Positions 48,136-57,264 of a DNA stretch of 64,000 bases are shown piece by piece. The notes under the pieces are model-generated. The model was not told where the DNA came from, did no database searches, and saw nothing but the letters and a program-made list of their open reading frames with translations. Numbering within the stretch: position 1 is the first letter of the stretch; every line of letters begins with the position of its first letter. Origin of the DNA: Pseudomonas sp. GGS8 (GTDB lineage: Bacteria > Pseudomonadota > Gammaproteobacteria > Pseudomonadales > Pseudomonadaceae); NCBI RefSeq assembly GCF_024168645.1, contig NZ_JALJWF010000001.1, positions 620,001 through 684,000 on the forward strand, given 5' to 3'. The translations under genes were made by a program, and so were the position numbers.

Positions 48136-48949
48136 CTCTTCCTCTCAAGACCGGGCATCCCTGGGCCTGCGCATCGCCGCCTGGGGCGGGTTGCTGTTCT
48201 TGCACTTTCCGATCCTGATCATCTTCCTCTACGCCTTCAACACCGAAGATGCGGCGTTCAGCTTTCCGCCCAAGGGCTTCACCCTGAAGTGGATCGGCGT
48301 CGCGTTCTCGCGGCCCGACGTACTGGAAGCGATCAAGTTGTCGCTGCAGATTGCCGCCATCGCCACCCTGATTGCGCTGATCCTCGGCACCCTCGCCTCG
48401 GCGGCGTTGTACCGCCGAGACTTCTTCGGCAAGCAAGGCATCTCGCTGATGCTGATTCTGCCGATTGCATTGCCGGGGATCATCACCGGGATCGCGCTGC
48501 TGGCGACCTTCAAGACACTGGGAATCGAGCCTGGGGTATTCACCATCGTGATCGGTCACGCGACCTTCTGCGTGGTGATCGTCTACAACAACGTCATCGC
48601 CCGTTTGCGCCGCACTTCTTACAGCCTGATCGAAGCCTCGATGGACCTCGGCGCCGACGGCTGGCAAACCTTCCGCTACATCGTCCTGCCGAACCTCGGC
48701 TCGGCGTTGCTGGCCGGCGGCATGCTGGCGTTTGCCCTGTCATTCGATGAAATCATCGTCACCACCTTCACCGCCGGCCACGAACGTACCTTGCCGTTGT
48801 GGCTGCTCAACCAGCTCAGCCGCCCTCGGGACGTGCCGGTGACCAACGTCGTGGCGATGCTGGTCATGATGGTGACCATGCTGCCGATTCTCGGCGCGTA
48901 TTACCTGACCCGTGGTGGCGAAAGCGTTGCGGGCAGTGGCGGGAAATAA
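48125..48949 (+). CDS. ABC transporter permease (YdcV/PotC-like)
   Basis: 274 aa, six helices ([19 protein letters not shown] first) and EAA loop [22 protein letters not shown]. Pairs with the previous permease. Confidence 0.93.
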   Translation: MRSDSSSQDRASLGLRIAAWGGLLFLHFPILIIFLYAFNTEDAAFSFPPKGFTLKWIGVAFSRPDVLEAIKLSLQIAAIATLIALILGTLASAALYRRDFFGKQGISLMLILPIALPGIITGIALLATFKTLGIEPGVFTIVIGHATFCVVIVYNNVIARLRRTSYSLIEASMDLGADGWQTFRYIVLPNLGSALLAGGMLAFALSFDEIIVTTFTAGHERTLPLWLLNQLSRPRDVPVTNVVAMLVMMVTMLPILGAYYLTRGGESVAGSGGK

Positions 48950-49036
48950 CTGACAACTCATTCCCAATGTGGAAACCCGCTCCCACAGGGGGCCGGTTTC
49001 AGCAGAAAAACAGAAACAGCTTCGGAGGACAACGCC

Positions 49037-50461
49037 ATGCAAACCAAACTCTTGATCAATGGCCAACTCGTCAAAGGCGACGGCCCCGCCCAAGCCGTGT
49101 TCAACCCGGCACTCGGTCGTGTAATGGTGGAAATCAACGAAGCCAGCGAAGCCCAGGTCGATGCCGCCGTGCGCGCCGCCGATAGCGCCTTCGAAGCCTG
49201 GTCGCAAACCACGCCGAAAGAACGCTCGCTGCTGCTGCTCAAACTCGCCGACATCATCGAAGCCCATGGCCAGGAGCTGGCTAAACTGGAGTCGGACAAC
49301 TGCGGCAAACCCTACACCGCCGCGCTGAACGACGAGATCCCGGCGATTGCCGACGTGTTCCGTTTCTTCGCCGGCGCCAGCCGTTGCATGAGCGGTGCGT
49401 TAGGGGGTGAATACTTGCACGGCCACACCTCGATGATCCGCCGCGACCCGGTGGGCGTGATTGCCTCCATCGCGCCCTGGAACTACCCGCTGATGATGGT
49501 CGCCTGGAAAATCGCCCCGGCCCTGGCCGCCGGTAATACCGTGGTGCTCAAACCGTCGGAACAAACCCCGCTGACAGCCCTGCGCCTGGCCGAACTGGCG
49601 TCGGAGATTTTCCCGGCGGGCGTGCTTAATCTGGTATATGGCCGCGGTCCTACCGTCGGCACCCCACTGGTTACTCACCCGAAAGTGCGCATGGTGTCGC
49701 TGACCGGTTCCATCGCCACCGGCTCGAACATCATTTCCAGCACCGCCGGCAGCGTTAAACGCATGCACATGGAATTGGGCGGCAAAGCGCCGGTGATCAT
49801 CTTCGACGATGCCGACATCGACGCTGCCGTGGAAGGCATTCGCACCTTCGGGTTCTACAACGCCGGCCAGGACTGCACCGCCGCCTGCCGCATCTACGCC
49901 CAGGCTGGCATCTACGACACCTTCGTCGAGAAGCTCGGCGCCGCGGTCAGTACTCTCAAGTACGGCTTGCAGAATGATCCGTCGACGGAGCTGGGTCCAT
50001 TGATCAGCGCGCAACATCGCGACCGCGTGACCGGGTTGGTCGAGCGGGCCATGGCGCAACCGCACATTCGTTTGATCACTGGCGGCAAAGTGGTGGAAGG
50101 CAATGGTTTCTTCTTTGAACCGACGGTGCTGGCCGACGCGCAACAGGACGACGAAATCGTGCGCCGCGAAGTATTCGGGCCGGTGGTGTCAGTGACCCGA
50201 TTCACCGATGAAGCGCAGGCGCTGGCTTGGGCCAACGATTCGGATTACGGCCTGGCATCGTCAGTCTGGACCACAGACATCGGCCGCGCCCACCGCCTGT
50301 CTGCGCGCCTGCAGTATGGCTGCACGTGGGTGAACACCCACTTCATGCTGGTCAGCGAAATGCCCCATGGCGGTCAGAAATTGTCTGGTTATGGGAAAGA
50401 CATGTCGATGTATGGATTGGAGGACTACACGGTTGTAAGGCATGTGATGTTCAAGCATTAA
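49037..50461 (+). CDS. patD: Gamma-aminobutyraldehyde dehydrogenase (PatD/YdcW-like)
   Basis: 474 aa ALDH fold. Catalytic C280 ([11 protein letters not shown]) and general base E246 (MELGGKAP) are present; [23 protein letters not shown] and [17 protein letters not shown] are typical. In the ydcSTUV-W arrangement this enzyme oxidises 4-aminobutyraldehyde, from putrescine transamination or oxidation, to GABA. Preceded by GGAGG. Last gene of the operon. Confidence 0.88.
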   Translation: MQTKLLINGQLVKGDGPAQAVFNPALGRVMVEINEASEAQVDAAVRAADSAFEAWSQTTPKERSLLLLKLADIIEAHGQELAKLESDNCGKPYTAALNDEIPAIADVFRFFAGASRCMSGALGGEYLHGHTSMIRRDPVGVIASIAPWNYPLMMVAWKIAPALAAGNTVVLKPSEQTPLTALRLAELASEIFPAGVLNLVYGRGPTVGTPLVTHPKVRMVSLTGSIATGSNIISSTAGSVKRMHMELGGKAPVIIFDDADIDAAVEGIRTFGFYNAGQDCTAACRIYAQAGIYDTFVEKLGAAVSTLKYGLQNDPSTELGPLISAQHRDRVTGLVERAMAQPHIRLITGGKVVEGNGFFFEPTVLADAQQDDEIVRREVFGPVVSVTRFTDEAQALAWANDSDYGLASSVWTTDIGRAHRLSARLQYGCTWVNTHFMLVSEMPHGGQKLSGYGKDMSMYGLEDYTVVRHVMFKH

Positions 50462-50491
50462 AAATGCTTCGCGGGTAAGCCTCGCTCCGAA

Positions 50492-50527
50492 ATCAACCGT
50501 GCCCACATCTCTGTGGGCACGGTTGAT
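50492..50527. terminator. Perfect 16-bp hairpin between convergent patD and rloB-like genes
   Basis: ATCAACCGTGCCCACA / TGTGGGCACGGTTGAT with loop TCTC. It has no T tract on either side, so it may block antisense transcripts or act as an RNase barrier rather than a classic terminator. Confidence 0.7.
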
Positions 50528-50531
50528 GGTG

Positions 50532-51164
50532 TTAGATCGGCTGAGGCTTGGAGAGGGTTTCGAATTCATCCATCAGCAGATGGATTTCGGTGCTGGGGTT
50601 AGGTTCGCCGCTGATGGCGACGTCCTCGAGAATCTTGGGGGCCAAAGCTCTGGCTTTCTGAAAAGGCTCGCCCAATAGCTGAGCAAAATAGCTGATGTCT
50701 TTGCCCTTCTCGTACTTATCCATGTTCGGTTTTTCTCTGAGGCTCTTGGCTACCAAGTCGCCCGGAGAGTTTTTCCCGACAGCTCTAAATGGCTTTCGAT
50801 TGAAACCGAAGTGCAAAAGAAGCCAAAACTCAAAACAGGGAAACGATGCTATGACTTTGATTTTCGGATGAGGCTTCGCCAGATCTATCGCCCTCTCAAA
50901 ACATAGGTGCGTATCGCGATCCAATGCACAAAAGATCCTATCGAAAAATTTCTGGCGGGCGATGGCTCTTTCTACAATGCCGCTCGGGTGCGTGACGCCG
51001 CAGTGGGCAATTTCAACCTGGGCTTTAGCACGAAAATGAAAGGCGGCCTCCTCCAGATACCGTTTTCCTGACTTGCTATCTTCACAGAGGACCAACACTT
51101 TGGGTTGAGGCTTGAATCTCGATTTCTTTCGATCAAATGATTTTGTCGAGCGCATCATGGTCAC
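50532..51164 (-). CDS. rloB: RloB-family protein (TOPRIM-like nuclease of an anti-phage pair)
   Basis: 210 aa. Basic N-terminus, then VLVLCEDSKSGKRYLEEA with E28, then FCALDRDTH with D82-x-D84, followed by FPCFEFWLLLHFG. The E...DxD pattern is the TOPRIM-like site of RloB and related AbiL/PARIS effectors. RloB proteins occur only with an RloA-like ATPase. Here it overlaps that gene's stop by ATGA. The lower GC and AT-rich codons contrast with the neighbours and point to horizontal transfer. The expected action is abortive: the ATPase senses the phage and releases or activates the nuclease. Activity is inferred. Confidence 0.85.
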   Translation of the reverse strand: MTMMRSTKSFDRKKSRFKPQPKVLVLCEDSKSGKRYLEEAAFHFRAKAQVEIAHCGVTHPSGIVERAIARQKFFDRIFCALDRDTHLCFERAIDLAKPHPKIKVIASFPCFEFWLLLHFGFNRKPFRAVGKNSPGDLVAKSLREKPNMDKYEKGKDISYFAQLLGEPFQKARALAPKILEDVAISGEPNPSTEIHLLMDEFETLSKPQPI

Positions 51165-52414
51165 CTCAGCCTGATCAAAGGCAAACCGCGGTAACGGCCT
51201 TCAAAGTAGCGCTTCTCAACATCCTCCCCCTCTCGCCCTTCAAAATCGTGAACGGAAAAAATACTGGTTGCACCATTGGCATCGCGCTCAGTGATCCAGA
51301 ACTGATCACGCCGCAGGATTTTTGCGTTCATTAGATGAGTGTCGTGAGTCGTAAAGATCAGCTGAGTATCCAACCCCCTATCAAGATGTTTCCCGATCAG
51401 ATCAGCAACTATTTCAGGATGAAGGCTACTATCCAACTCATCGACAGACAGTATCCCGCTTCCATCTGCGCGATTGATCATGAACCACGGCAACCAGAAG
51501 CCAATCAGATTTTTGGTGCCGCCAGACTCCTCTGAGAAATCAAACTCTGCTGTTCCCAAATGGCTTGTATGCGACAGGGTCACCTTGTCTTTTTGGGCGG
51601 CGGCGAAGAATTCTTTTAACGTGAGCTTTTTCTTGGTCGGTACAGCATCCGCATCCTCAGTATTGAGTTGAATAGCAGACACCGGGATATCCACTTCCCT
51701 TAAAAACTCCTTTAAATCACCCGTGTAGTCCGAGGCAACCTGCAGAAACCTGATGGAGGCTGCAGACAACCCCATCATGTTGTTCTGTTCAATGACAAGG
51801 AGACCGGTTTGAAACCAGGTAAACGGTGCTCGCAACTGTGTCAGTTCTTCGCTGCTGTTCGCCACGGCCTGCGAAATAAACAAAACCTTCGGGCTCGTCA
51901 AACGCCGCCAAGCATTGTGGACATCTTTCCCACCCTCAAGACTTGAGCCAAAAACATACTGCTCTCCCTCGTCACCAAAACGACGCTCATACAGCAGCGT
52001 TTCTTTCCCTTTGGGATAGGAGACCAGCTGCTCCTTGATTATCCGTTGCGAAGTAACGCGTAGAACAAACCGATATCGGAGCCCGTTTTGAATGAAGTTG
52101 TACTCAAAGGAACTGGGTTCGTTCTGGAGTTGCGGGTCAAAACGAAACGGTGAAACCGGCAGTGGTTCGTCATTTGAGGAGGGTGTCGTTGCGAGCAGGC
52201 GTCCCATGATCCCCATCGCTTGGATAAGCGAAGATTTACCGGACGCGTTCGGCCCGTAGATCGCTGCCACCTTCAACAAATCAGGAAGCTTTTCGCCACT
52301 CACTGAAGGTTGAAAAACATTGCGCTTTTTACTCAGGCGTGGAGTCGCAACCATGGACAGGGTTTGCGCCTCGCGGAAGGAGCGATAATTGGAAACTGAA
52401 AATTCGATCAACAT
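51161..52414 (-). CDS. RloA-like AAA (ABC-type) ATPase of an anti-phage pair
   Basis: 417 aa from ATG 52414, where AGGA lies 8 nt upstream; an ATG five codons earlier lacks a site. Walker A GPNASGKS at 54-61, a typical FSVSNYRSFRE start, signature-like SEESGGTKNLIGFW, Walker B ILSVDELDSSLHP and H-loop FTTHDTHLM, all of the AAA_15/AAA_21 overcoming-lysogenisation-like group. It lacks its own nuclease domain and relies on the adjacent RloB. The Walker B D-E-L-D-S-S-L-H-P is intact. Confidence 0.88.
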   Translation of the reverse strand: MLIEFSVSNYRSFREAQTLSMVATPRLSKKRNVFQPSVSGEKLPDLLKVAAIYGPNASGKSSLIQAMGIMGRLLATTPSSNDEPLPVSPFRFDPQLQNEPSSFEYNFIQNGLRYRFVLRVTSQRIIKEQLVSYPKGKETLLYERRFGDEGEQYVFGSSLEGGKDVHNAWRRLTSPKVLFISQAVANSSEELTQLRAPFTWFQTGLLVIEQNNMMGLSAASIRFLQVASDYTGDLKEFLREVDIPVSAIQLNTEDADAVPTKKKLTLKEFFAAAQKDKVTLSHTSHLGTAEFDFSEESGGTKNLIGFWLPWFMINRADGSGILSVDELDSSLHPEIVADLIGKHLDRGLDTQLIFTTHDTHLMNAKILRRDQFWITERDANGATSIFSVHDFEGREGEDVEKRYFEGRYRGLPLIRLR

Positions 52415-52513
52415 GTAGAAATCCTGCACTTAATTTCTAAGAGCAGAATAAATATAGGAAAAACCATGCATTTGGCGCTGCTTCTCTGCACCTCGTGCAA
52501 AAACAGGAAATTC

Positions 52514-52624
52514 CTACGGATGGAGCCTTCCAGCAAAGGCAACGATTCCTACAACAAGCGTCGCCAGAGTAGACTTGGCGCCGCGAGCGCCTTGCAGATA
52601 GGCTTCATCCCGTCGCTGCAACAT
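52514..52624 (-). pseudogene. 36-codon coding-like ORF, second of a coupled tiny pair
   Basis: ATG 52624 to TAG 52514, starting MLQRRDEAYLQGARGAKSTL and ending AGRLHP. Its ATG overlaps the stop of the next upstream tiny ORF as TGATG. The residue mix (basic helix then a hydrophobic VVGIVAF stretch) looks protein-like. I recall similar fragments scattered in Pseudomonas intergenic regions. It may be a remnant of a longer gene broken by a frameshift, or a real micropeptide. Confidence 0.3.
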
Positions 52625-52680
52625 CAGCGACCCGGGGTCGAAGCCGGTACATCATCAACATGGCGCATCCGCGCCCCCAT
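52624..52680 (-). pseudogene. 18-codon ORF, first of a coupled tiny pair
   Basis: ATG 52680 to TGA 52624, MGARMRHVDDVPASTPGR. Together with the ORF at 52514 it could be one ancestral frame interrupted at the TGATG junction. Confidence 0.25.
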
Positions 52681-52719
52681 ATGAGCTGAGGCATTTTTTG
52701 CCCTCCAGTCTCGCTTTAT

Positions 52720-52823
52720 GGTGGGCCGTGTGGCGCGGGCCTCTTGGCTTCCATGTTGATCGAGAACCCGACTTCGAACGCCGCACGGTCCGCCACCCAA
52801 ATCTGTCGAAGGATTAGTGGCGG
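52720..52823 (+). ncRNA. Structured leader of the Bro-N gene with two exclusive folds
   Basis: Fold A: GGTGG (52720-52724), CCGTG (52726-52730) and TGGCG (52731-52735) pair with CCACC (52793-52797), CACGG (52784-52788) and CGCCG (52779-52783). Fold B: CCGCCAC (52790-52796) pairs with GTGGCGG (52817-52823), with an inner AATC / GATT stem. The central CCGCCAC segment is used by both, so they exclude each other. The layout recalls leaders seen before Bro-N and DUF3077 genes in Pseudomonas (from memory). Its role could be attenuation or protein sensing. Confidence 0.55.
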
Positions 52824-52924
52824 CTCCCTTTTCAACATGGAGTCGAAAAAATGCTTAGGCACATCACAAACTCAACTGAAGTCTTCGTACCAGAATGCTG
52901 TCTCGCTAACACTGGAGGCAGGCC

Positions 52925-53404
52925 ATGACCCATCCTCATTTCATCCCTACCGTCTTCACCCGCCACAACCGCTTCCTCCACACCATCATGCAAGCCAACC
53001 AAGCCTGGTTCTGCGTTCAGGATCTAGGTCGCTTGATGGGCCGACCGCTGGACCAACGACTCACCCTGAAACTCGATCCTGATCAACGCCAATATGTCTG
53101 GTTGCTGAAGAACGGCAAAACAGTCGAATCGCTGATGGTCAGCGAATCGGGAATGTACGCCCTGCTGGTTCACCATTTCGTCCCGGAAAATCGAAACCTG
53201 CGCCAATGGCTTAGCAACGAGGTCATGCCAATGCTGCGTGATTCGAACGCCGCATCGTTGGAGAACATTCCAAGTCTGAGTTCGTTACAGTGGGCCGGGA
53301 TCTCTGTGCCGCTGCTGCATTGGCAGCATCAGGCCTGGATCAAGTGGCGCGATATGCCCGATCTGATGCAGGCACAACGACCATTCACGATTGGTAACCG
53401 ATGA
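52925..53404 (+). CDS. Bro-N domain protein (phage antirepressor-like)
   Basis: 159 aa. A Bro-N/antirepressor DNA-binding domain spans about 10-105: VFTRHNRFLHTIMQANQAWFCVQDLGRLMGRP, then DQRQYVWLL, LMVSESGMYALLVHHFVPENRNLRQWLSNEVMPMLRD. The C-terminal 50 residues (LLHWQHQAWIKWRDMP) are unfamiliar. GGAGG (52914-52918) is the ribosome site. Bro-N proteins are common in phages and in pseudomonad islands. It follows the structured leader and ends in its own strong terminator, so it is a self-contained unit beside the rloAB pair. Its target is unknown. Confidence 0.85.
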   Translation: MTHPHFIPTVFTRHNRFLHTIMQANQAWFCVQDLGRLMGRPLDQRLTLKLDPDQRQYVWLLKNGKTVESLMVSESGMYALLVHHFVPENRNLRQWLSNEVMPMLRDSNAASLENIPSLSSLQWAGISVPLLHWQHQAWIKWRDMPDLMQAQRPFTIGNR

Positions 53405-53414
53405 ACTGATGCAC

Positions 53415-53450
53415 AAAGGGACGGACTTTTGGGTCCGTCCCTTTGGTTTT
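53415..53450 (+). terminator. Terminator of the Bro-N gene
   Basis: Perfect 12-bp stem AAAGGGACGGAC / GTCCGTCCCTTT with loop TTTTGG, followed by GGTTTT. Confidence 0.93.
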
Positions 53451-53469
53451 CCAGCATTACTCCCCACCT

Positions 53470-53655
53470 TCAAAACCGCGAAACACTCCTCATCGCATCC
53501 ACCAGATAGCGCATCGCAATCCGGTCGCTTTCCGACAACTCGCGATAGCGCTCCACCAACTTCAGCTCTTCCGAACTGAGCCGACGCCTTCGCCGCCCGG
53601 TGGCCAGGCAGGGGAAGATTCCTAACATTTCGGTAATGCCTTGTACTTTCGACAT
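53470..53655 (-). CDS. Small basic-acidic helical protein, possible regulator tail
   Basis: 61 aa from ATG 53655 (AAGGA 8 nt upstream). A run of five arginines (ATGRRRRRLSSEEL) precedes SEELKLVERYRELSESDRIAMRYLVDAM, which resembles the C-terminal helix often found after XRE helix-turn-helix domains, but the HTH itself is absent. Convergent with the Bro-N gene and the last gene of the accessory island. A longer upstream start (53691) adds 12 residues without a better ribosome site. Confidence 0.55.
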   Translation of the reverse strand: MSKVQGITEMLGIFPCLATGRRRRRLSSEELKLVERYRELSESDRIAMRYLVDAMRSVSRF

Positions 53656-53691
53656 GGACGATGTCCTTCTATACGTCAGAGAAAACTTCAA

Positions 53692-54065
53692 AACCGCATC
53701 GCCCTATCACTTTCAGCGGCCGCTTTGTGTGCGCTGGACCCACCGGCCTGAAGGGCCGAAACCGGTCATGCCCATAGAATAGAAATTAAATCGGTGCTGA
53801 AAAGCAGTTTTTAGAGTAATTAGTCGAAAAAAGCAGATATGCCCTATAAATCAGAAAGCGCTGTGAGAAACGTTACCTGACATGTCTTGTTTCATTGCTG
53901 CGCTGTCGCGGTGCTATCAATCATTTTTGCTCTGCAACTGAACGGTTTAAGCTATTTGGCATCTTTCTAAAGTCCGTTGCGTTTGGCCAAGGCATGTCCG
54001 AACCGTTATTTCAGATCCAGCACGTGCCAGGAACGGCGCGGGATTGTTCACGACAGGTTGTACTT
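53692..54065. other. Upstream region of opgD
   Basis: 374 nt. AT-rich around 53780-53900. An upstream in-frame extension of opgD to 53895 is rejected, as it would put 57 residues before a twin-arginine signal. The opgD promoter should be in here; nothing else is recognised. Confidence 0.55.
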
Positions 54066-55691
54066 ATGCACCGCAGGAATTTGCTCAAAGCCTCCATGGC
54101 CATCGCGGCTTACACCGGTCTCTCGGCCACCGGCCTGCTGGCCGTGAACGCCTGGGCCGGTAGCGGCACTGCCGATGGCGACGCCCAGGCGTTCGACTTC
54201 GAAGCGCTGAAGAGCCAGGCCAAACAGCTCGCCGCCAAGCCGTATCAGGACACCAAGCAGGTGCTGCCGCCGACGCTGGCGACCATGACGCCGCAGAACT
54301 TCAACGCGATCCGCTACGACGGCAATCATTCGCTGTGGAAGGATCTGAAAGGTCAGCTGGACGTGCAGTTCTTCCACGTCGGCATGGGTTTCAAGCAGCC
54401 GGTGCGCATGTACAGCGTCGATCCCAAGACTCGACTGGCGCGCGAGGTGCATTTCCGCCCGTCGCTGTTCAATTATGAAAAAACCACCGTCGACACCCAG
54501 CAGCTCAAGGGCGACCTGGGCTTTTCCGGTTTCAAGCTGTTCAAGGCCCCGGAGCTGGATCAGCACGACGTCTTGTCGTTCCTCGGCGCCAGCTATTTCC
54601 GTGCGGTAGACGCTACAGGCCAATACGGTTTGTCGGCCCGCGGCCTGGCGATCGACACCTACGCCAAGAAGCGCGAAGAGTTTCCGGACTTCACCAAGTT
54701 CTGGTTCGAGACACCGGACAAGGACAGCACCCGTTTCGTGGTGTACGCCCTGCTCGACTCGCCGAGCGCCACCGGTGCCTACCGTTTTGACATCGATTGC
54801 CAGGCCGAACGTGTGGTGATGGAAGTCGACGCGCACGTCAACGCCCGCACTGCCATCGAGCAACTGGGCATCGCACCGATGACTAGCATGTTCAGCTGCG
54901 GCACCCACGAGCGCCGCATGTGCGACACCATTCACCCGCAGATCCATGACTCCGATCGCCTGGCGATGTGGCGCGGCAACGGCGAGTGGATTTGCCGCCC
55001 GCTGAACAACCCGGCCACCCTGCAATTCAACGCCTTCGCCGACACCGACCCGAAAGGCTTTGGTCTGGTGCAGACCGATCATGAATTCGTCAGTTATCAA
55101 GACACCGTCGACTGGTACAGCAAGCGTCCGAGCCTGTGGGTAGAACCTACAACCGCGTGGGGCGAAGGCTCCATCGATTTGCTGGAAATTCCTACGACCG
55201 GCGAAACCCTGGATAACATCGTCGCATTCTGGACGCCGAAAAAACCGGTCGCCGCCGGTGACTCCCTGAACTACGGCTATAAGCTCTACTGGAGCGCCCT
55301 GCCACCGACGGGTACGCCGCTGGCACGGGTCAATGCGACCCGTTCGGGCATGGGCGGCTTCATCGAAGGCTGGGCACCGGGCGAGCATTACCCGGAAGTC
55401 TGGGCACGTCGCTTCGCTGTGGACTTCACCGGCGGCGGCCTGGACCGCTTGCCCGAAGGCGCCGGGATCGAACCAGTGGTGACCTGCTCGAACGGCGAAG
55501 TGAAGGACTTCAATGTGTTGGTGCTCGATGACATCAAGGGCTACCGAATCACCTTCGACTGGTACCCGACCAATGACAGCGTGGCACCGGTAGAGCTGCG
55601 GCTGTTCATTCGCACCAATGACCGCACGTTGAGTGAAACCTGGCTGTACCAGTATTTCCCGCCGGCGCCCGATAAGCGCAAATACACCTGA
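54066..55691 (+). CDS. opgD: Glucan biosynthesis protein D (periplasmic osmoregulated glucans)
   Basis: 541 aa from ATG 54066. The N-terminus [20 protein letters not shown] is a twin-arginine (Tat) signal; cleavage is probably near residue 34. [59 protein letters not shown], and SPTSMF-like [13 protein letters not shown] motifs define the MdoG/OpgD family. It acts in the periplasm on the beta-glucan backbone length or branching. Monocistronic, ending at a bidirectional terminator. Confidence 0.94.
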   Translation: MHRRNLLKASMAIAAYTGLSATGLLAVNAWAGSGTADGDAQAFDFEALKSQAKQLAAKPYQDTKQVLPPTLATMTPQNFNAIRYDGNHSLWKDLKGQLDVQFFHVGMGFKQPVRMYSVDPKTRLAREVHFRPSLFNYEKTTVDTQQLKGDLGFSGFKLFKAPELDQHDVLSFLGASYFRAVDATGQYGLSARGLAIDTYAKKREEFPDFTKFWFETPDKDSTRFVVYALLDSPSATGAYRFDIDCQAERVVMEVDAHVNARTAIEQLGIAPMTSMFSCGTHERRMCDTIHPQIHDSDRLAMWRGNGEWICRPLNNPATLQFNAFADTDPKGFGLVQTDHEFVSYQDTVDWYSKRPSLWVEPTTAWGEGSIDLLEIPTTGETLDNIVAFWTPKKPVAAGDSLNYGYKLYWSALPPTGTPLARVNATRSGMGGFIEGWAPGEHYPEVWARRFAVDFTGGGLDRLPEGAGIEPVVTCSNGEVKDFNVLVLDDIKGYRITFDWYPTNDSVAPVELRLFIRTNDRTLSETWLYQYFPPAPDKRKYT

Positions 55692-55760
55692 GAGTTAGCT
55701 GGGGTCTGAAATGGCCCGCGAAGACAGCCCGACAGACAACAAACATCTCAGCAGAAACGC

Positions 55761-55797
55761 AAAAAGCCCCGGTCAACCAGACCGGGGCTTTTTGATT
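55761..55797. terminator. Bidirectional terminator between opgD and the OYE gene
   Basis: 14-bp stem AAAAAGCCCCGGTC / GACCGGGGCTTTTT with loop AACCA, T-rich on both strands. Confidence 0.95.
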
Positions 55798-55810
55798 TTT
55801 ACAGCCGCAA

Positions 55811-56917
55811 TCAGTCACGCAAATCCGATTCATGAATCGGCTGGTCGCGATGGGTGGCACGCTGGTATTGCGCCGGCCATATCGCCTTGTGCCCACCCAG
55901 ATCGTCATCGGCATGCAGCGGCCAATACGGATCGCGCAACAACTCCCGGGCGAGGAAGATGATGTCGGCCTGACAAGTACGCAGAATATGCTCGGCCTGG
56001 GCTGGCTCGGTGATCATGCCGACGGTGCCGGTGGCAATGCCCGACTCCTTGCGTACCCGCTCGGCGAAACGGGTCTGATAACCAGGGCCTGTGGGAATCT
56101 CGGCGTTAGCTGCCGTCCCGCCCGACGAGACGTCGATCAGGTCCACACCCAGATCTTTCAGGCGTCGTGCCAGCTCCACGGTTTCGTCGGGGTTCCAGCC
56201 GTCTTCCACCCAGTCAGTGGCCGATACCCGTACAAACACCGGTAACTCTTCAGGCCACACGGCCCGTACCGCTTCGGTGACTTGCAACACCAGCCGAATG
56301 CGATTTTCGAACGAGCCGCCGTACTGATCGCGCCGTTGATTGCTCAAGGGCGAAAGAAATTGATGCAACAGGTAACCATGGGCCGCGTGCACTTCGAGCA
56401 CTTTGAAACCGGCGGTCAATGCCCGTTTGGCCGACTCGACAAAGGCCTGAATGATCTCGGCGATCTCGCTCTCATTAAGCTGCTTCGGCGGTGTGTGCTG
56501 GGGGTCGAATGCGATCGGCGAAGGGCCGACCGGGATCCAGCCGCCATCTTCCGGCTTGACGCTGCCATGCTTGCCCAGCCACGGCCGATGCGTGCTGGCC
56601 TTGCGCCCGGCGTGAGCCAACTGAATGCCGGCGACAGCGCCTTGGGCGGCGATGAAGCGCGTAATACGCTGCAAGGGTTCGATCTGTTGATCATCCCAGA
56701 GGCCGAGGTCCTGGGCGGTGATTCGCCCGTCGGCGGTGACCGCCGTGGCTTCGGTGAATACCAGACCGGCGCCGCCGATCGCGCGGCTGCCGAGGTGGAC
56801 CAGGTGCCAGTCATTGGCCAGCCCATCGACGCTGGAGTACTGGCACATCGGTGACACCGCAATGCGGTTGAGCAGGGTCAATTGACGAAGGGTATAGGGT
56901 TCAAGCAGCAGACTCAT
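55811..56917 (-). CDS. Old Yellow Enzyme family NADPH:flavin ene-reductase (XenA/YqjM-like)
   Basis: 368 aa. LNRIAVSPMCQYSSVDG carries the class III cysteine C25; GIQLAHAGRKAS, VLEVHAAHGYLLHQFLSPLSNQRRDQYGG and FLARELLRDPYWPL are standard FMN-barrel motifs. Such enzymes reduce activated C=C bonds, nitro compounds and xenobiotics. Size and motifs are like P. putida XenA. The 347 nt upstream (56918-57264) hold its promoter and a large palindromic repeat. Confidence 0.92.
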   Translation of the reverse strand: MSLLLEPYTLRQLTLLNRIAVSPMCQYSSVDGLANDWHLVHLGSRAIGGAGLVFTEATAVTADGRITAQDLGLWDDQQIEPLQRITRFIAAQGAVAGIQLAHAGRKASTHRPWLGKHGSVKPEDGGWIPVGPSPIAFDPQHTPPKQLNESEIAEIIQAFVESAKRALTAGFKVLEVHAAHGYLLHQFLSPLSNQRRDQYGGSFENRIRLVLQVTEAVRAVWPEELPVFVRVSATDWVEDGWNPDETVELARRLKDLGVDLIDVSSGGTAANAEIPTGPGYQTRFAERVRKESGIATGTVGMITEPAQAEHILRTCQADIIFLARELLRDPYWPLHADDDLGGHKAIWPAQYQRATHRDQPIHESDLRD

Positions 56918-57127
56918 GGGGCACCTCTCAAATCAGTGGGCAGGCTCCAGGGTTCTGTTTGAATAGTCGACGAGTGACAGGAAAAAGGTGCAGCACCCGC
57001 CCCCGCGGGCAAAAAATTCGACAAGACGTCACAAGGATAATCAAGCAGTGCTTAGAGCCTAGTCGACATCGCGGGATCAGGGAGGGTTCAAGAAATGAAA
57101 CACCGCCAATTTGAGGTCTGGGCGATA

Positions 57128-57264
57128 CCTGTGGCGAGGGAGCTTGCTCCCGCTCGGCTGCGCAGCAGTCGTAAATCCGGTTACTGCGGTGTGCCTGACA
57201 GAAATGAGTTGCCTGGGTCTGGGGCCGCTTCGCAGCCCAACGGGGGCAAGCCCCCTCGCCACAG
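57128..57264. repeat. About 137-bp imperfect palindromic element, copy 2
   Basis: Begins CCTGTGGCGAGGGAGCTT and ends CAAGCCCCCTCGCCACAG. It shares ends and internal GGCTGCG...AGCAGTCGT and GGGCCGCTTCG segments with copy 1 at 28957. It ends at the base directly before the recJ stop codon (57265). Confidence 0.88.

Larger units (their letters stand above)
52415..52924. other. Non-coding/degenerate stretch between rloA-like gene and Bro-N gene
   Basis: 510 nt. The left part has the rloA promoter and two tiny minus-strand ORFs (52514-52680). The right part (52710-52850) is a strongly structured leader of the Bro-N gene. A + strand ORF at 52466-52684 is antisense to the tiny ORFs and is not supported. 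Confidence 0.6.

Noticed and set aside
52466..52684. 72-codon plus-strand ORF downstream of the rloA-like start
   Set aside because: Overlaps, antisense, the tiny coupled ORFs whose composition is more protein-like; no ribosome site and no domain.
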